Assembly: GCA_030544215.1 (NCBI GenBank)
Contig: JARZZO010000003.1
Span: 33,918,379 to 33,982,378, forward strand
Length of the DNA stretch: 64,000 nt
Origin: Zantedeschia hybrid cultivar
Lineage: Eukaryota > Streptophyta > Magnoliopsida > Alismatales > Araceae
Reading direction: 5' to 3'
Both the position numbers and the translations under genes were made by a program. Shown here in pieces: positions 12,201 through 24,099 of this stretch (its first letter is position 1; the number at the start of each line of letters is the position of its first letter). The notes beneath the pieces are model-generated. The model worked only from the letters and a program-made list of their open reading frames with translations, searched no databases and was not told where the DNA came from.

Positions 12201-12680
12201 AGCCGCTAAATGCATATTACACTTTCTTAAAGGCACTGTCAGCCATGGCCTCCTACTTCGTCTTGATCATCAACTGTGGTCGAGTATCGATGCTTGGCAC
12301 TCCATTGGTTATGCTTACTATTTCGAGAACTTAGGATCTCCCTCTCAACTCGGCCCGTAATTTGGTGTGATAATATCTCTGCCATTGACCTCCAACATAA
12401 CCTGGTCTTCCATGCTCGCACGAAACATGTGGAGATCGATTATCACTATGTTCAGGAGAAGGTGGTCCATCAAATACTTGATGTTCAGTATATCTCACCA
12501 TGTGACCAGATTGTAGACATGTTCATGAAAGGTTTACATCCTTGGCAGATACAACAACTCCAACACAAGTTGAGTCTCCGTGTGCTCAGCTTGAGGGGAA
12601 ATGATAACAGCAAGCCACCTATGCCATTTGATCAACAACAACCTACAAAGGGTTCAGAACCTCCATGTGTGTCCAAATAA
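9250..12680 (+). pseudogene. Ty1/copia retrotransposon Gag-Pol, decayed
   Basis: Domains appear in copia order but in several frames, broken by stops and frameshifts. A CCHC zinc knuckle (CQICERRGHNAIDC) at about 9395-9445 is followed by a Gag/protease-like stretch to 9637. Next comes integrase with the ARM around SDGGGKFYS and EKNGVAERKH (10255-10400), and the FLGYSS connection region near 10650. Reverse transcriptase covers about 11280-11870 with the catalytic YVDD at 11810, then LSYFLGIQV and SRPDIVFSV to 12168. RNase H covers about 12172-12570 (VIWCDN, ARTKHVEIDYH, ADMF-like end). In-frame stops include those at 11866-11868 and 12166-12168. A purine tract, CTTGAGGGGAAATG near 12591, is the probable PPT. 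No intact pair of LTRs was found. Confidence 0.9.
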
Positions 12681-12689
12681 GTCTGGGGT

Positions 12690-13790
12690 CTTCTGATGAT
12701 ATCTAGTCCTTCTGACTTTGTTCTTTCTTTAGATGCTTATCGGACTTTGAGGATCATCCAGCTTGATTCTCTTGTTGTTGATTCTTTCCTCTTTTTCTCC
12801 TTTTGTATCTTGCAAGAACCGAGATGAAAGAAAATAATAAGAACTCAAGCAGAGGTAGTATCTATTCTAATGAAGATTATAATCATGCAACTTGAACAAA
12901 TAACTCACTTGTTTGATGGTCTTTTAAACCCCTTAAACAAATAGGTTTGAAATTATACTAGTGAGTGTGTGAAGTATGGAGTGATGTGATGAATGAGATC
13001 TTGAACTAATATGATGAAACAAGCAGAGATTAATAAAAAGAACTAGGTTGGATGGCCCCTGAGAAGCCATGGTTTTGAAAACTCTTGAATGGACGAAGAA
13101 CGGATGAAGAAATGATGCAGACTCCTGAAAGTAGCAGCACTTCGGTCCTTCAGCGTTCGGACATCGTCTTCTTCTTGGATCACTCAGATTAATTATCACT
13201 GATCTTTCATAAATTATCACTATCATCACTAACTTTTTAATGACCAAGGGGTTGGGTATTTATAGGCTTAAGTTCACGCATCCGCGGTTATTAATAGATT
13301 AACATGAAAGAGTTTGAAGTTAATCCAATTAAGAAACAGATAAACACAGTCTAATTCATCATTATCTGTAATTATCTAAAACGCGTTGCCCATGTGAGAC
13401 GTTTTTTCATTTAATTAAGATAAGGATAAACATCGGGAAGAAGAAGCAGAATCAGCTTAGGAAACCTAAATGGCGTCGTGCATGGCAGACATCTTTTAGT
13501 TTATTAATAAATAAATTAAATATCAAATTAAAAATCAAAATAAGAATAAACTCTAAATGGCGTCTCCACAAGTCGACGTCTTTTAGAATTCTTCATATTT
13601 GATTAAAAATCTGAGTTAAAATAAATTTCATTAATAAACTTAAATTATGTCTGTTTGACCGGTGTCATTTAGATAATTAATCCAAAAAAATTAATAAAAA
13701 TTAACTAATGATTAAATATCAGACCATTTTGAGGCATTATTTTATGATATAAAATTTACTCAAAATGATGTCAAAATTAGTGTGTCTACA
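12690..13790 (-). mobile_element. Diverged solo/truncated LTR related to element D
   Basis: From the shared TTGAGGATC-TCCAG block near 12750 to the terminal GTGTCTACA at 13790, the order of conserved blocks matches the 1332-bp LTR of element D. On the minus strand this includes TATAAATA at 13257-13264 and three copies of the GCGTC-N10-GACGC palindrome upstream of it. The expected left end (TGTAGGTGCTG) is not recognisable, so the copy is truncated or strongly diverged. It abuts the family E repeat at 13791. Confidence 0.75.
13378..13585. repeat. Interrupted-palindrome block 1 (3 copies)
   Basis: Copies start near 13378, 13468 and 13553 in the D-like LTR remnant, upstream of its minus-strand TATA box. 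The outer copies have decayed arms. The spacing of about 85-90 bp matches the 88-bp spacing in the D LTRs. Confidence 0.7.
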
Positions 13791-14178
13791 AAGATGACCC
13801 TCATCCGAGACCGAGGGGTTGGCCCGAGTGCTAAAACATTCTCTCGAGATTGGTAGCGCCAATTAAAGACGGCAATAATCTTGAATTTCGCGCTGAGCAG
13901 TATTCCGCGCTAAAAATCCGAAACACGTGGCAAGCATCCAAGTTGGTAGCCGAAGGGTCTGAAGATCTCGACCGTTGATCGTTCTCATCCGGATTCCCGC
14001 CTCTTAGCTCTCTGCACGAGGATCCGAGACACGTGGCACCCATCCGGGGGGATAACCAAAAGGTCTCGGAATCTTGCCCATCGATCATCCCATTTCGAAT
14101 TTGCCACCACTCGGCTCATCATTCGAAAGACGGGACACATGGCGCGCATCCGAGAGGGAGAGTACCGTAGGGTTTGTA
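13791..14178 (+). repeat. Family E tandem unit 1 (partial)
   Basis: Matches 47690-48083 nearly base for base in block order. It contains CACGTGGC boxes at 13924 and 14030 and a mutated one at 14136, spaced 106 bp. It ends at GGGTTTGTA, where solo LTR B1 is inserted (TSD TTGTA, 14174-14178). Confidence 0.85.
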
Positions 14179-15222
14179 TGTAACGACCCGCCACCCTATA
14201 ATCGGGGATCCGATTACTAAATGGGTACCGAATCATTAATTTGGAATCAAACCAGGATCTAATCAAGTCTGGGAGATAAATAATAAACTAAGTTAAAACT
14301 TTCACATCGCATTGAACTGAAATAAAAGTGCAGGAATTAAAAGTTATTACAATGCGACTCGATACAGCAAATAATTACATATTCCAACATGAAGGAAATA
14401 ATTAAGCGTACAGGCCAGAAATAAAATCACAACTACGTCGGGGCATACCCCGGAACAACTGCTGACGGTGCTCAACTCACGGCCGCACTCTCCTCGCTAG
14501 GTCTACTGAGAGTCCTCACCTGAAAACCGCAGGAGGGGTGAGTCTCAAAGACAAGACTCAGTAGGGATCCTTCGATCTCCACTGCCCACGCACACACCCA
14601 CAAGTGCAAGGTACAGCTAACGGAAAGGAGACAAGCACAAGAGGTACAATTCCTAATTCTTAACGTGAATTCACATGCAATCGTATTATAACAAGCATGC
14701 ATATATTAAACCAGCCGACTAGGAAACCCACAACTGTCGTCTCGATAAAACTCGCTAACCACACAACAACAGTGGAAAAACCTCGACCCGCTGAGACCAA
14801 ACAGTAACCCCTCGGATAGCACGCTAGCTACTCCGGCCCAACCGGCTCAGGTGGCTACTCTTTCCCTCAGCATGAGTGACTCTCCGAATGTACCACTCCG
14901 ACACCGGTACTAGCTGACCCCGGGGTTCACCAGGTGACCCTCTCTCACTAGGCGTCACCCCGCCCACGCCCCCACCGGCGCTGTGCTCACGCCCCCACCA
15001 GCACAGGGTGATAAAGTGCTACAATGTCACTCCAGGTCCACAGTAACTCAAAACCCAACACAGTGCGATCCGGTCACGTGAAAAGTCCGCGATCGCATAA
15101 CACACATATAGAACCATCCGATTATGAAGAATCCATCTCTATCGGTACACTAAAGCATGCATTAACCATCTATCTAACAGTATAAACACGTTTTACTGGC
15201 ATGATTTAGTGAGATTCTGTCT

Positions 15223-15585
15223 TGAATCGCGTCGTCCAAGGCCAACGCCATTCAAGCTCCAAGTACAGGTTCATGTAAAACAGTCTTCAGAATCAGGCCT
15301 AAAAGGCGTCGACACCAGTAGTCGCCTTTTAAAAGGCGTCGACATCCTCAGACGCCATTCAACACAGAAATCCGGAAATTCCAAGTCCCTTACTCACGGG
15401 ATTTCTGCCTTTAAAAGGCGTCATGGTTAACCGACGCCATTCGAAAACGCGTCGTTCACCCATGACGTCTTTTAGTCCCAGAATCCCCGAACTGGCAGAC
15501 TCTCTGTCAGGCGATTCCTGTCTAGAAGGCGTCGTGATGGCTCGACGCCCTTCAAAAAGGCGTCGTCCATGCACGAGGTGTTTTA
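15223..15585. repeat. Interrupted-palindrome block 2 (7 copies, paired)
   Basis: One single copy (15223) and three head-to-tail pairs starting near 15300/15331, 15412/15443 and 15523/15554. Pairs recur every 111-112 bp. Members of a pair share their A/T-rich outer arm. Every copy keeps GCGTC-N10-GACGC-like spacing with a different core. Confidence 0.9.
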
Positions 15586-15884
15586 ACCCCAGGAACTAGA
15601 GTCGCCTGAGACCGAGGGCTCCCTTTCCAACCCCAAAACACCCCAAAATTCACCCAAAAACGGAGGGAAAAGAGGAGTGATACTAGCCATAGGCAACACA
15701 TTCATGGAAATCCCCCATGTCATCAAAAGAATTCCTAAACATGCTCATTCTACCCCCCGAAACCAAAGATCAAACAAGCTTAAACGGGGTAAACATGGCC
15801 AATAACGCGATGCTAAGGGGAACCGTCACCCTACCGGACACTTGAACGCCTCCGAGCTTCAAGCCGTCCACCCGACTCGCCCCA

Positions 15885-17654
15885 TGATAAAGTGTTAAAT
15901 TGATCATTTAAAGGCAATCATATGAATCATACTCATGGTTTTATTTGCAAAATAGCATGAAATGATAGATAATTATGTAACAAGTCCAACGGTACCAATT
16001 TCATCAAATTCTGACTTAAAAACATCGTCATTTCATGTGATCAAAGGAGTATAGCGCATTTGCGGTTTCTCGACAAAATCGAGACGAAATGAATAAATAT
16101 GATGATATTTTTATGATAATCCGCTAATTTATATTTATTTTATGTGAACAGGACATGCCGATGACGCAGTGCAGCTGGTGGAGTTTTCGGAAATTTGGGG
16201 GAGGTCTAGTGTGCGGATTTCAACTAAAACAGGGATAAAAATGTAATTTGATTCCTTCCTTCGCTGGAGTTTCCCAAAATCCACACTTTCCTTCCGTCTC
16301 TCCAATTTCCTAAACACATCCCTTCCTTTATTTTAAAAATCCTCTCTCTCTCGTTTTAGAAATTTGAATCTTAATTATTCTCCAATTTCCTTTTCCTCTC
16401 CTTTAACCTCTTTCCTTCCCCAATTCCGACTCTCTCTTCCTCTTTCCGTTTTGTTTTCCAACTTCTCCCTTTCCAAAAAAACTCTCCCACACGCTCTCTC
16501 TCTCTCTTCTTCTCTCCCATATATTCTGAGCCTCTCCCCTCTTCCAAACACTCGTCCTCCTCCTCCGTAACCTTTCTCTCCCACAACCTCTCCTCTCCTC
16601 TTTCTCTTCCTCCTCCGTCTTTGTTCTCTCTTGGTTTTATTTTTATTTTCTAGCAGCATCCTACTCTTCTCCTCCTCTGGTTCTCTCCCTCTCTCGGCTT
16701 TCTCTCCTTCTCTCCCTCTGTTTTCTCCCTCTCTTCTAAACCTGCGCCAGCAAGCCGGGTTTGCACATCTCCAGCGCGTAGCCAGCTGCCCCGCCATCAT
16801 GCACGTCCGATGAAGCTCCCTGCGCTGCTCCACGCGTAACCAGCTGCTGCTCCAGCGACAACACCCCACGCGCAGCAGCTTCACGGCACATCCATCCACC
16901 CCCTCCAGCAGCAGCATGCAGCAGTGAAGCTCTCCGAGCGCATGCCCGGCAGCTCCTCCTACTTCTTCCAGCGGCACCAACAGCAGCTTCCTCCAGCGCA
17001 TAGCTAGCACCCGGCTGCTTCTTCCAAGTACACCACCAGCAGCCACGTACACAAGCAACCACCAGCTGTCCCAGCAAGCCTCCTTCCTCCAGCGCACAGC
17101 AACAGCACCCCTTCCATCAACCAGCCGTCCAAGCTACAGCAGCCCACATATTGCTATTTTCTTTCCCTTCCCCATTAGTATAATAATTGTTTATTTAATT
17201 AGGATTAGTTAGTCGTTATTTAATGTTTTGTTTATTTAGATTAAACCATTAAATGTTGTAAGTTGTTTCATATTTTTTAGTTAATTAATCATTTACACTT
17301 AGTGAATAATAGTTTCTTTGTTAATTTTTCTTAGTCGTGCTTATTTTCCGTATATGTTTGTGTTTAATTTTTGAAAAAGAAAAAAAGAGAAAAAGATTTG
17401 TTTAATTTAGATAATTATAATTTTAGGTAACATTAGTTAATTTAATTCGAGTTTAATCAATTAATTAGTTTCCTTAAATTTTCACTTATTTTTAGATTAA
17501 CTAAAGTCCAAAGTTTTCAAAGTTAAAATCTTAACTCCATGTGGTTCGACTCGGACTCACCACTATCAATTTCCAAAAATTTGATTTGAATGAGCCGGAT
17601 AAATTTATATTGAACGTTTTCATGTGTTTAACGACGCACAATTCGAAACGATCA
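15885..17654 (+). repeat. Element C 5' LTR
   Basis: 1770 bp, with a long pyrimidine-rich tract (about 16330-16750) followed by a GC-rich, CAGC-rich stretch. Open frames on both strands in this LTR recur identically in the 3' LTR and are not genes. Confidence 0.93.
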
Positions 17655-17659
17655 ATTTT

Positions 17660-17677
17660 TGGCGCCGTTGCCGGGGA
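17660..17677 (+). promoter_or_regulatory. Primer-binding site, tRNA-Asp type
   Basis: TGGCGCCGTTGCCGGGGA, five bases inside the 5' LTR, is the complement of the 3' end of plant tRNA-Asp. Minus-strand DNA synthesis of element C would start here. Confidence 0.9.
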
Positions 17678-18558
17678 GTTACATTTTTAATTTTGATTAT
17701 CTTGGATTTAGTGTAATTATTCTTTAGCTAATTTTATTTTTCTTATTTTTGCAGGTATATTGAAAAAAAAAAAAAAAGGAAAGCGAAATCATGGTAAGTG
17801 TGTTCCAACTTTCTATGTTTCTATTTTTGTAGTTTCTAGTTTAGATAGGTTTCCATTAACTAAAAAATGAACAAAAAGAAGAACATCCAAATTTAAAAAT
17901 CTCCATTTCCAGGATTATAAACCTTCCATATTAGGTCATGCATCATTTAGGACTGCATTTTTAGAATGTTTCCTTTCTTGTAAATTTCTATTTTGTTGAA
18001 GATTGCGGGTGACAAGGTGAGATCTCTACCTTCCTTAAATACCATGTTCATGCATTTCCATGATTGTATAGAACCCCTTGTTTGATTTGGTTGTGCACTT
18101 CACATAAAAATATCTTAAGAGCAAGTCCATTAACAAAATAAGGTGGGGATTTGACTACCCTTCCTTGGCCTAAAACAACCATCCCTTGCACTCTTTCACT
18201 AACCCAAGCCCATTAAACGTGAGTAGGAATTCAATTTAGGGTCCACAATGAGATTTGGGTCTAGCTTGAGCCTACTATCACTTTTGGAGACCGGTGTCTA
18301 AGGCTAGAGGTCCAATGGCAAACGCCTAAGTGGGTCGGTGGTTCTTTAATTAGGTCCCTACGAAAGTAGGGGGAGCCTCCCACCACCCCACCTCTTACCT
18401 GGCCGGTTGATAATTGTGAGGGTGGACTTGAATTAAACCTAGATTAATTTGTGAGAAACACATCATGTAGGCTAGTTTAACCATAGTTGTCTTAGGAATA
18501 ATTGTGTGATAACTTGTTTGCATCATTAATAAAAAAAAAAAAAAAAAAGATTTTCAGT

Positions 18559-20589
18559 ATGGAGTGGACTCAAATGAACCAATTTCTTGGCCCATGTCTT
18601 AATACCATCACACCTTTCCCTCCACCACCTAATATGGATTTGGCTCACAGATTAGCTAAGCTAGACAACTTGGCCCACACAATTGATCAATTTCTAGCTT
18701 TGGGCCCAGAACCGTCCTCATATCCCACACAATCATATACCTATCAAGAGAGATGCCCCATTTGGGCCAATCAGGACCATTATGATACCCCACCTGCTCT
18801 TCAATTTCCACCTCACCAGGCCCAAGCTCCAAGTCTAGTTATCCAAGACTTCTCGGATTGGCCCCAATTTCAAGTCTACTCTAGTGGTTTGGCCCACAAT
18901 CATGGACACTCCGATTATCTATTGTCCACAAGCTCTTATCCACCTTGCTTCCAATCAAATTATTCGACATATTCTTATTCTTCGCAGTCTGATTATCAGC
19001 CCAGTTATCCGCATTCTCAAGATGATCAATTCATGCAACTTGAACAAATAGTCTTGGCCCAACAACAAACCATTGGTAGAATGCAGGCCCTAGTTGACTG
19101 TTTGACTGAAACTAATCTAAGGATGGATTTAGAAGAAGTGCTTAGCAAGCCCATTGAAAATCTGCAATCTTTTTCACCTGATTTTGACCAACAAATCAAC
19201 TCACAAATTCAACTTGCATTCGTTCAATCCGGCAATGGTCACATCATGCCTGATCTTAAAAACGGAGAGAATCTTACGGAGTCGCATCAGGTGAGAATAG
19301 GGAATGCTAGCATGAATCAATCTATGAAAAATCCTGAGACTGGTCAACAAGATGCATCCATGATCATACCTGTCTGTCCTGAGGAAAGATTAAGTGATAG
19401 AAAAGGAGAAGGGGAAGTAAGTGATCTTTTAGAGGTTAATCCGGATTTTGAACACTTCATATTCCCCACAGTGGAAGTCAATATGCATGCTAGTCCGAAC
19501 CTTGAATATTTTTTCTTCCCAATAGAGAAAGTGGATATTCTAGAAGATATATACCCGGTGGATAGAGAGAAGATGGAAAACCCTCAGACTGACCAGCAAA
19601 GTGAAGTCACGATCACACCTATCTCTCTTGAGGTGAGCTTGAAGGAAAAAGGAGAAGGAGAAATGAGTGATTTGCTGGATATTGAGCTGGACTTTGAACA
19701 CTTTCTATTTCCCACAGAGGAATTAAATACACATGATGGTCCGGATCTTGAATATTTCTTCTTCCCAATAGATCAGAAAGTGGATAATCTTGAGGAATTG
19801 CAACAAGAGAAAACTGAAGCCATAGACTTAGCTAATCATCAAGAAGAGCCCATTGAGGGTAAGTTGGGGGGAGATGAAGGAGACGAGAAGGATTCTAGTG
19901 AGAGCCCAGATATTCACCTACATATGATCTGTTTCCCGAGTGTTAGAGAATCTAAGCCCAATAGCCTCCAAAAGTTGGCCCGACTCAAGGAGGTGATGGA
20001 ATTATTAGGCCAAGTCCACATCAACAGCCATTTTCTCAAAGAAACTCACTGTGTTGCCCAACTCAATTCTTACAATATCGATAACATCAATCTTTACTGG
20101 ATTTTATTGAAATTTGAGGCCAAACCGAACCTGTTCTCAGTCTCTATCTTTGAGAAATTTGGAATCCACAAATTAAAGTACACGTCGGTTGCTTTGCAGT
20201 CAATTGATCATTTCATTAAGCAGCCATATGACATGATCCAAGATACTCTTATTCAGATGGATAGGAGCCACATATTTGCTGATTTCCCCATCTTCGACAT
20301 TGGATCATCCCCTACATTGAATCAATGGCCCATCATTCTGGAAACTTTTGATCTTTTTATCGAGGATCAAGTCCTTCAATTTAGTCAAGGACAAGAAGTA
20401 GGGTACGTAGTTGACATGGCCGACGAATCAAGTAAAACCAATATCTCATTGACCATGTTGAAAAATTATTTTCTCTGGAACCTCAATGATAACAGTCTGA
20501 GTCATCAGCTACTTGAAATGCTGAGTGCACCCCAACCAACAAACTTCAAAATGCATGCACTGAAATTTGTGCTAGTGGGCATCGGATAG
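18559..20589 (+). CDS. Uncharacterised ORF of element C (about 676 aa)
   Basis: The only long ORF of element C. The frame opens at 18502, but the first 19 residues come from an A-run, so the Met at 18559 is the better start. The N-terminal third is rich in Pro, Ser, Tyr and Gln (low complexity); residues about 180-210 look coiled. An acidic module of about 40 residues occurs twice (about 19410-19540 and 19650-19800), sharing the pattern SDLL, DFEHF-FPT and LEYFFFPI. The C-terminal 200 residues are more regular and include YWILLKFEAKPNLFSV. No CCHC knuckle, protease or RT motif is seen. By position it replaces gag-pol and may be a structural protein, but no function can be assigned. The frame is intact over 2 kb. 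Confidence 0.7.
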   Translation: MEWTQMNQFLGPCLNTITPFPPPPNMDLAHRLAKLDNLAHTIDQFLALGPEPSSYPTQSYTYQERCPIWANQDHYDTPPALQFPPHQAQAPSLVIQDFSDWPQFQVYSSGLAHNHGHSDYLLSTSSYPPCFQSNYSTYSYSSQSDYQPSYPHSQDDQFMQLEQIVLAQQQTIGRMQALVDCLTETNLRMDLEEVLSKPIENLQSFSPDFDQQINSQIQLAFVQSGNGHIMPDLKNGENLTESHQVRIGNASMNQSMKNPETGQQDASMIIPVCPEERLSDRKGEGEVSDLLEVNPDFEHFIFPTVEVNMHASPNLEYFFFPIEKVDILEDIYPVDREKMENPQTDQQSEVTITPISLEVSLKEKGEGEMSDLLDIELDFEHFLFPTEELNTHDGPDLEYFFFPIDQKVDNLEELQQEKTEAIDLANHQEEPIEGKLGGDEGDEKDSSESPDIHLHMICFPSVRESKPNSLQKLARLKEVMELLGQVHINSHFLKETHCVAQLNSYNIDNINLYWILLKFEAKPNLFSVSIFEKFGIHKLKYTSVALQSIDHFIKQPYDMIQDTLIQMDRSHIFADFPIFDIGSSPTLNQWPIILETFDLFIEDQVLQFSQGQEVGYVVDMADESSKTNISLTMLKNYFLWNLNDNSLSHQLLEMLSAPQPTNFKMHALKFVLVGIG

Positions 20590-20630
20590 TATGCACATTC
20601 CGTCTGGCTGAAGACGATAAACTTAGCGCT

Positions 20631-20650
20631 TGTTGGGAGGCAACCCAACA
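20631..20650 (+). promoter_or_regulatory. Stem-loop after the element C ORF
   Basis: TGTTGGGAGGCAACCCAACA forms a perfect 7-bp stem with a 6-nt loop, 41 bp after the stop codon. I recall a very similar TTGGGAGGCAACCCAA block in Athila-type elements. Its role (packaging, processing or termination) is unknown to me. Confidence 0.6.
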
Positions 20651-21766
20651 TTTTACTTCAGTTTTTGTATTTCGTTCCTTTTAGGTCCCTGAGCAGCAAT
20701 CGCCGTGGGTACGTCGCATCATCTTCATTACAGGTTGTTTCGCTCCTTCACAAATTCTCTTCTGGCTGACACGTTTTCCATATCTTTTATGCCATTGAGG
20801 ACAATGTCAATCAAGTTGGGGGGTGGGACAATCAATTTGATATGCATTTATTGGAAATCTTTTGAAGAAAACTGATACATTTCACTGAAAAATGGTCAAA
20901 TTTTTAAAACTTCTTCTCACATCCTATGAAAATTACATGAAAATCATGTCTCATTAAGTAAATCTTAAACAAATCAGTTTTCTGTTAGTCACATTGGTTA
21001 AAGAGCCTTTAAAGTTTAAATATCCCACTTTACAAAAATCCACGGCAGGATGATTTTCACACACACACGGCAACTTAGAATAAATACAAGGACTTAAAAG
21101 TATAGAAATGCTGGAATTAACCTCAAGGATAAGACTACTTATTCTAATTTTTCTTTTGGGTTGAACGAAAGGAATGTGTAGGATCCGTAATATGGGACTG
21201 TCCCACTCAGCACTCTAAAAGAGGCGGTCATTTAAAATGGACAGCTGTAAACACTAAAGGCAATAGAAGGCGTTAAAAGAGCTAAAGGAAGATAGGAGGC
21301 AAAAAGTACGCACCTCCCCTCAGGCAATTCAAAGAGAGTGGCAAAAAGTACGTACTCTCAAAAGCAAAAGTACAATAAAATGAAAAAAAAACGCCACGCT
21401 AAAAAGTCCATCGTACCAAAAATATGACCAAGTCGTGAAAAGTGCTGAGTTGGGACGGGAACTGAAAAACGGTCCTCACTGACTGATCGGGAAATCTTTT
21501 ATTCTCTTCTCCTCCCCAAGTAGTCTTATCTAAAGGGTAGTAAATGTAAGAATATACCAGAAAGGTCGGAAACGAGTTCTAAGTGTGTCAAATTTCATGC
21601 ACAATCACATGTCTGAATCAAAATATTGTGGGATATGAAAACTTTTAGCTCAACCAAACAGCTACCACTTAAATTGATTGTGAAAGATACTACAAATGAA
21701 ACATGATAATTCATTGTTTGTCCTAACTTTTCCTTATTTGCATTGCTAAGGGACTAGCAATGAGTA
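20651..21766 (+). other. Non-coding 3' internal region of element C
   Basis: No ORF. A second G-rich tract, AAGTTGGGGGGTGGGACA near 20813, resembles the terminal PPT and could prime a second plus strand. Confidence 0.5.
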
Positions 21767-21778
21767 AGTTGGGGGGTG
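21767..21778 (+). promoter_or_regulatory. Polypurine tract of element C
   Basis: AAGTTGGGGGG-type purine run immediately before the 3' LTR, the expected site of plus-strand priming. Confidence 0.8.
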
Positions 21779-23547
21779 TGATAAAGTGTTAAATTGATCA
21801 TTTAAAGGCAATCATATGAAGCATACTCATGGTTTTATTTGCAAAATAGCATGAAATGATAGATAATTATGTAACAAGTCCAACGGTACCAATTTCATCA
21901 AATTCTGACTTAAAAACATCGTCATTTCATGTGATCAAAGGAGTATAGCGCATTTGCGGTTTCTCGACAAAATCGAGACAAAATGAATAAATATGATGAT
22001 ATTTTTATGATAATCCGCTAATTTATATTTATTTTATGTGAACAGGACATGCCGATGACGCAGTGCAGCTGGTGGAGTTTTCGGAAATTTGGGGGAGGTC
22101 TAGTGTGCGGATTTCAACTAAAACAGGGATAAAAATGTAATTTGATTCCTTCCTTCGCTGGAGTTTCCCAAAATCCACACTTTCCTTCCGTCTCTCCAAT
22201 TTCCTAAACACATCCCTTCCTTTATTTTAAAAATCCTCTCTCTCTCGTTTTAGAAATTTGAATCTTAATTATTCTCCAGTTTCCTTTTCCTCTCCTTTAA
22301 CCTCTTTCCTTCCCCAATTCCGACTCTCTCTTCCTCTTTCCGTTTTGTTTTCCAACTTCTCCCTTTCCAAAAAAACTCTCCCACACACTCTCTCTCTCTC
22401 TTCTTCTCTCCCATATATTCCGAGCCTCTCCCCTCTTCCAAACACTCGTCCTCCTCCTCCGTAACCTTTCTCTCCCACAACCTCTCCTCTCCTCTTTCTC
22501 TTCCTCCTCCGTCTTTGTTCTCTCTTGGTTTTATTTTTATTTTCTAGCAGCATCCTACTCTTCTCCTCCTCCGGTTCTCTCCCTCTCTCGGCTTTCTCTC
22601 CTTCTCTCCCTCTGTTTTCTCCCTCTCTTCTAAACCTGCGCCAGCAAGCCGGGTTTGCACATCTCCAGCGCGTAGCCAGCTGCCCCGCCATCATGCACGT
22701 CCGATGAAGCTCCCTGCGCTGCTCCACGCGTAACCAGCTGCTGCTCCAGCGACAACACCCCACGCGCAGCAGCTTCACGGCACATCCATCCACCCCCTCC
22801 AGCAGCAGCATGCAGCAGTGAAGCTCTCCCAGCGCATGCCCGGCAGCTCCTCCTACTTCTTCCAGCGGCACCAACAGCAGCTTCCTCCAGCGCATAGCTA
22901 GCACCCGGCTGCTTCTTCCAAGTACACCACCAGCAGCCACGTACACAAGCAACCACCAGCTGTCCCAGCAAGCCTCCTTCCTCCAGCGCACAGCAACAGC
23001 ACCCCTTCCATCAACCAGCCGTCCAAGCTACAGCAGCCCACATATTGCTATTTTCTTTCCCTTCCCCATTAGTATAATAATTGTTTATTTAATTAGGATT
23101 AGTTAGTCGTTATTTAATGTTTTGTTTATTTAGATTAAACCATTAAATGTTGTAAGTTGTTTCATAATTTTTAGTTAATTAATCATTTACACTTAGTGAA
23201 TAATAGTTTCTTTGTTAATTTTTCTTAGTCGTGCTTATTTTCCGTATATGTTTGTGTTTAATTTTTGAAAAAGAAAAAAGAGAAAAAGATTTGTTTAATT
23301 TAGATAATTATAATTTTAGGTAACATTAGTTAATTTAATTCGAGTTTAATCAATTAATTAGTTTCCTTAAATTTTCACTTATTTTTAGATTAACTAAAGT
23401 CCAAAGTTTTCAAAGTTAAAATCTTAACTCCATGTGGTTCGACTCGGACTCACCACTATCAATTTCCAAAAATTTGATTTGAATGAGCCGGATAAATTTA
23501 TATTGAACTTTTTCATGTGTTTAACGACGCACAATTCGAAACGATCA
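21779..23547 (+). repeat. Element C 3' LTR
   Basis: 1769 bp, about 99.5% identical to the 5' LTR by eye. Ends ACGATCA, followed by the TSD CCCCA. Confidence 0.93.
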
Positions 23548-23799
23548 CCCCACGCCGCCGCCGGTACCGCCGTGGTCGTCCTTGCTCCTCCGTGACGTCG
23601 GCCGCCGTCCGGAGAGTAGAACGCCGCAGTGGAAGTGGAGGTGGTAGTGGTAGGAGCTAGGTAGAGGATGGAGTGGAGGGAGAGATGAAACGGTGGGAGG
23701 AGGAAGGGATCGCCGCCGAGTTCGTCGGAGGGGAAAGAGAGGAAGGAAGGAGAAAATGAGGGAAAGAAGGAGGGCTCGCGGGGTTAACCAGAGACTGGC

Positions 23800-24099
23800 T
23801 AAAACGCGTCGACATCCACGGACGCCATTCAGTTGATGTGACGGCTACTCTGACAAGACTCTGAAACGCGTCGTTCAAGGCAGACGCCGTTCAGTCAACA
23901 TGTCAGGGTCGTACTCTGACAATCCCAGAGTCGCAGTCTGAAAGGCGTCGACACACGTGGACGCCGTTCAGGCGACAAGACAGGGCCGTACCTACGCGGC
24001 CCGAAGCCAGCCCACGTGGCACCCACGTGGCAGAACCTGAAATGCGTCTGCAACGGTGGACGCCATTTAAAACGCGTCCCGATGTCCTGACGCGAATCA
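23800..24099. repeat. Interrupted-palindrome block 3 (5 copies)
   Basis: Copies start near 23800, 23862, 23939, 24038 and 24068, in the 3' part of solo LTR B1. The last two overlap by their A/T outer arms. Confidence 0.9.

Larger units (their letters stand above)
15885..23547 (+). mobile_element. Element C: non-autonomous Athila-like LTR retrotransposon
   Basis: A complete 7663-bp element with TSD CCCCA (15880-15884 and 23548-23552). LTRs are 15885-17654 (1770 bp) and 21779-23547 (1769 bp), starting TGATAAAG and ending ACGATCA. I count about nine substitutions and one indel between them, so the insertion is recent. The primer site matches tRNA-Asp, as in Athila elements, and a G-rich PPT precedes the 3' LTR. 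The interior has a single long ORF with no protease, RT, RNase H or integrase, so the element depends on enzymes from elsewhere. Confidence 0.93.

Noticed and set aside
16375..17097. 240-aa minus-strand frame
   Set aside because: Lies within the element C LTR and recurs at 22269-22991 in the other LTR; a pyrimidine-rich LTR by-product.
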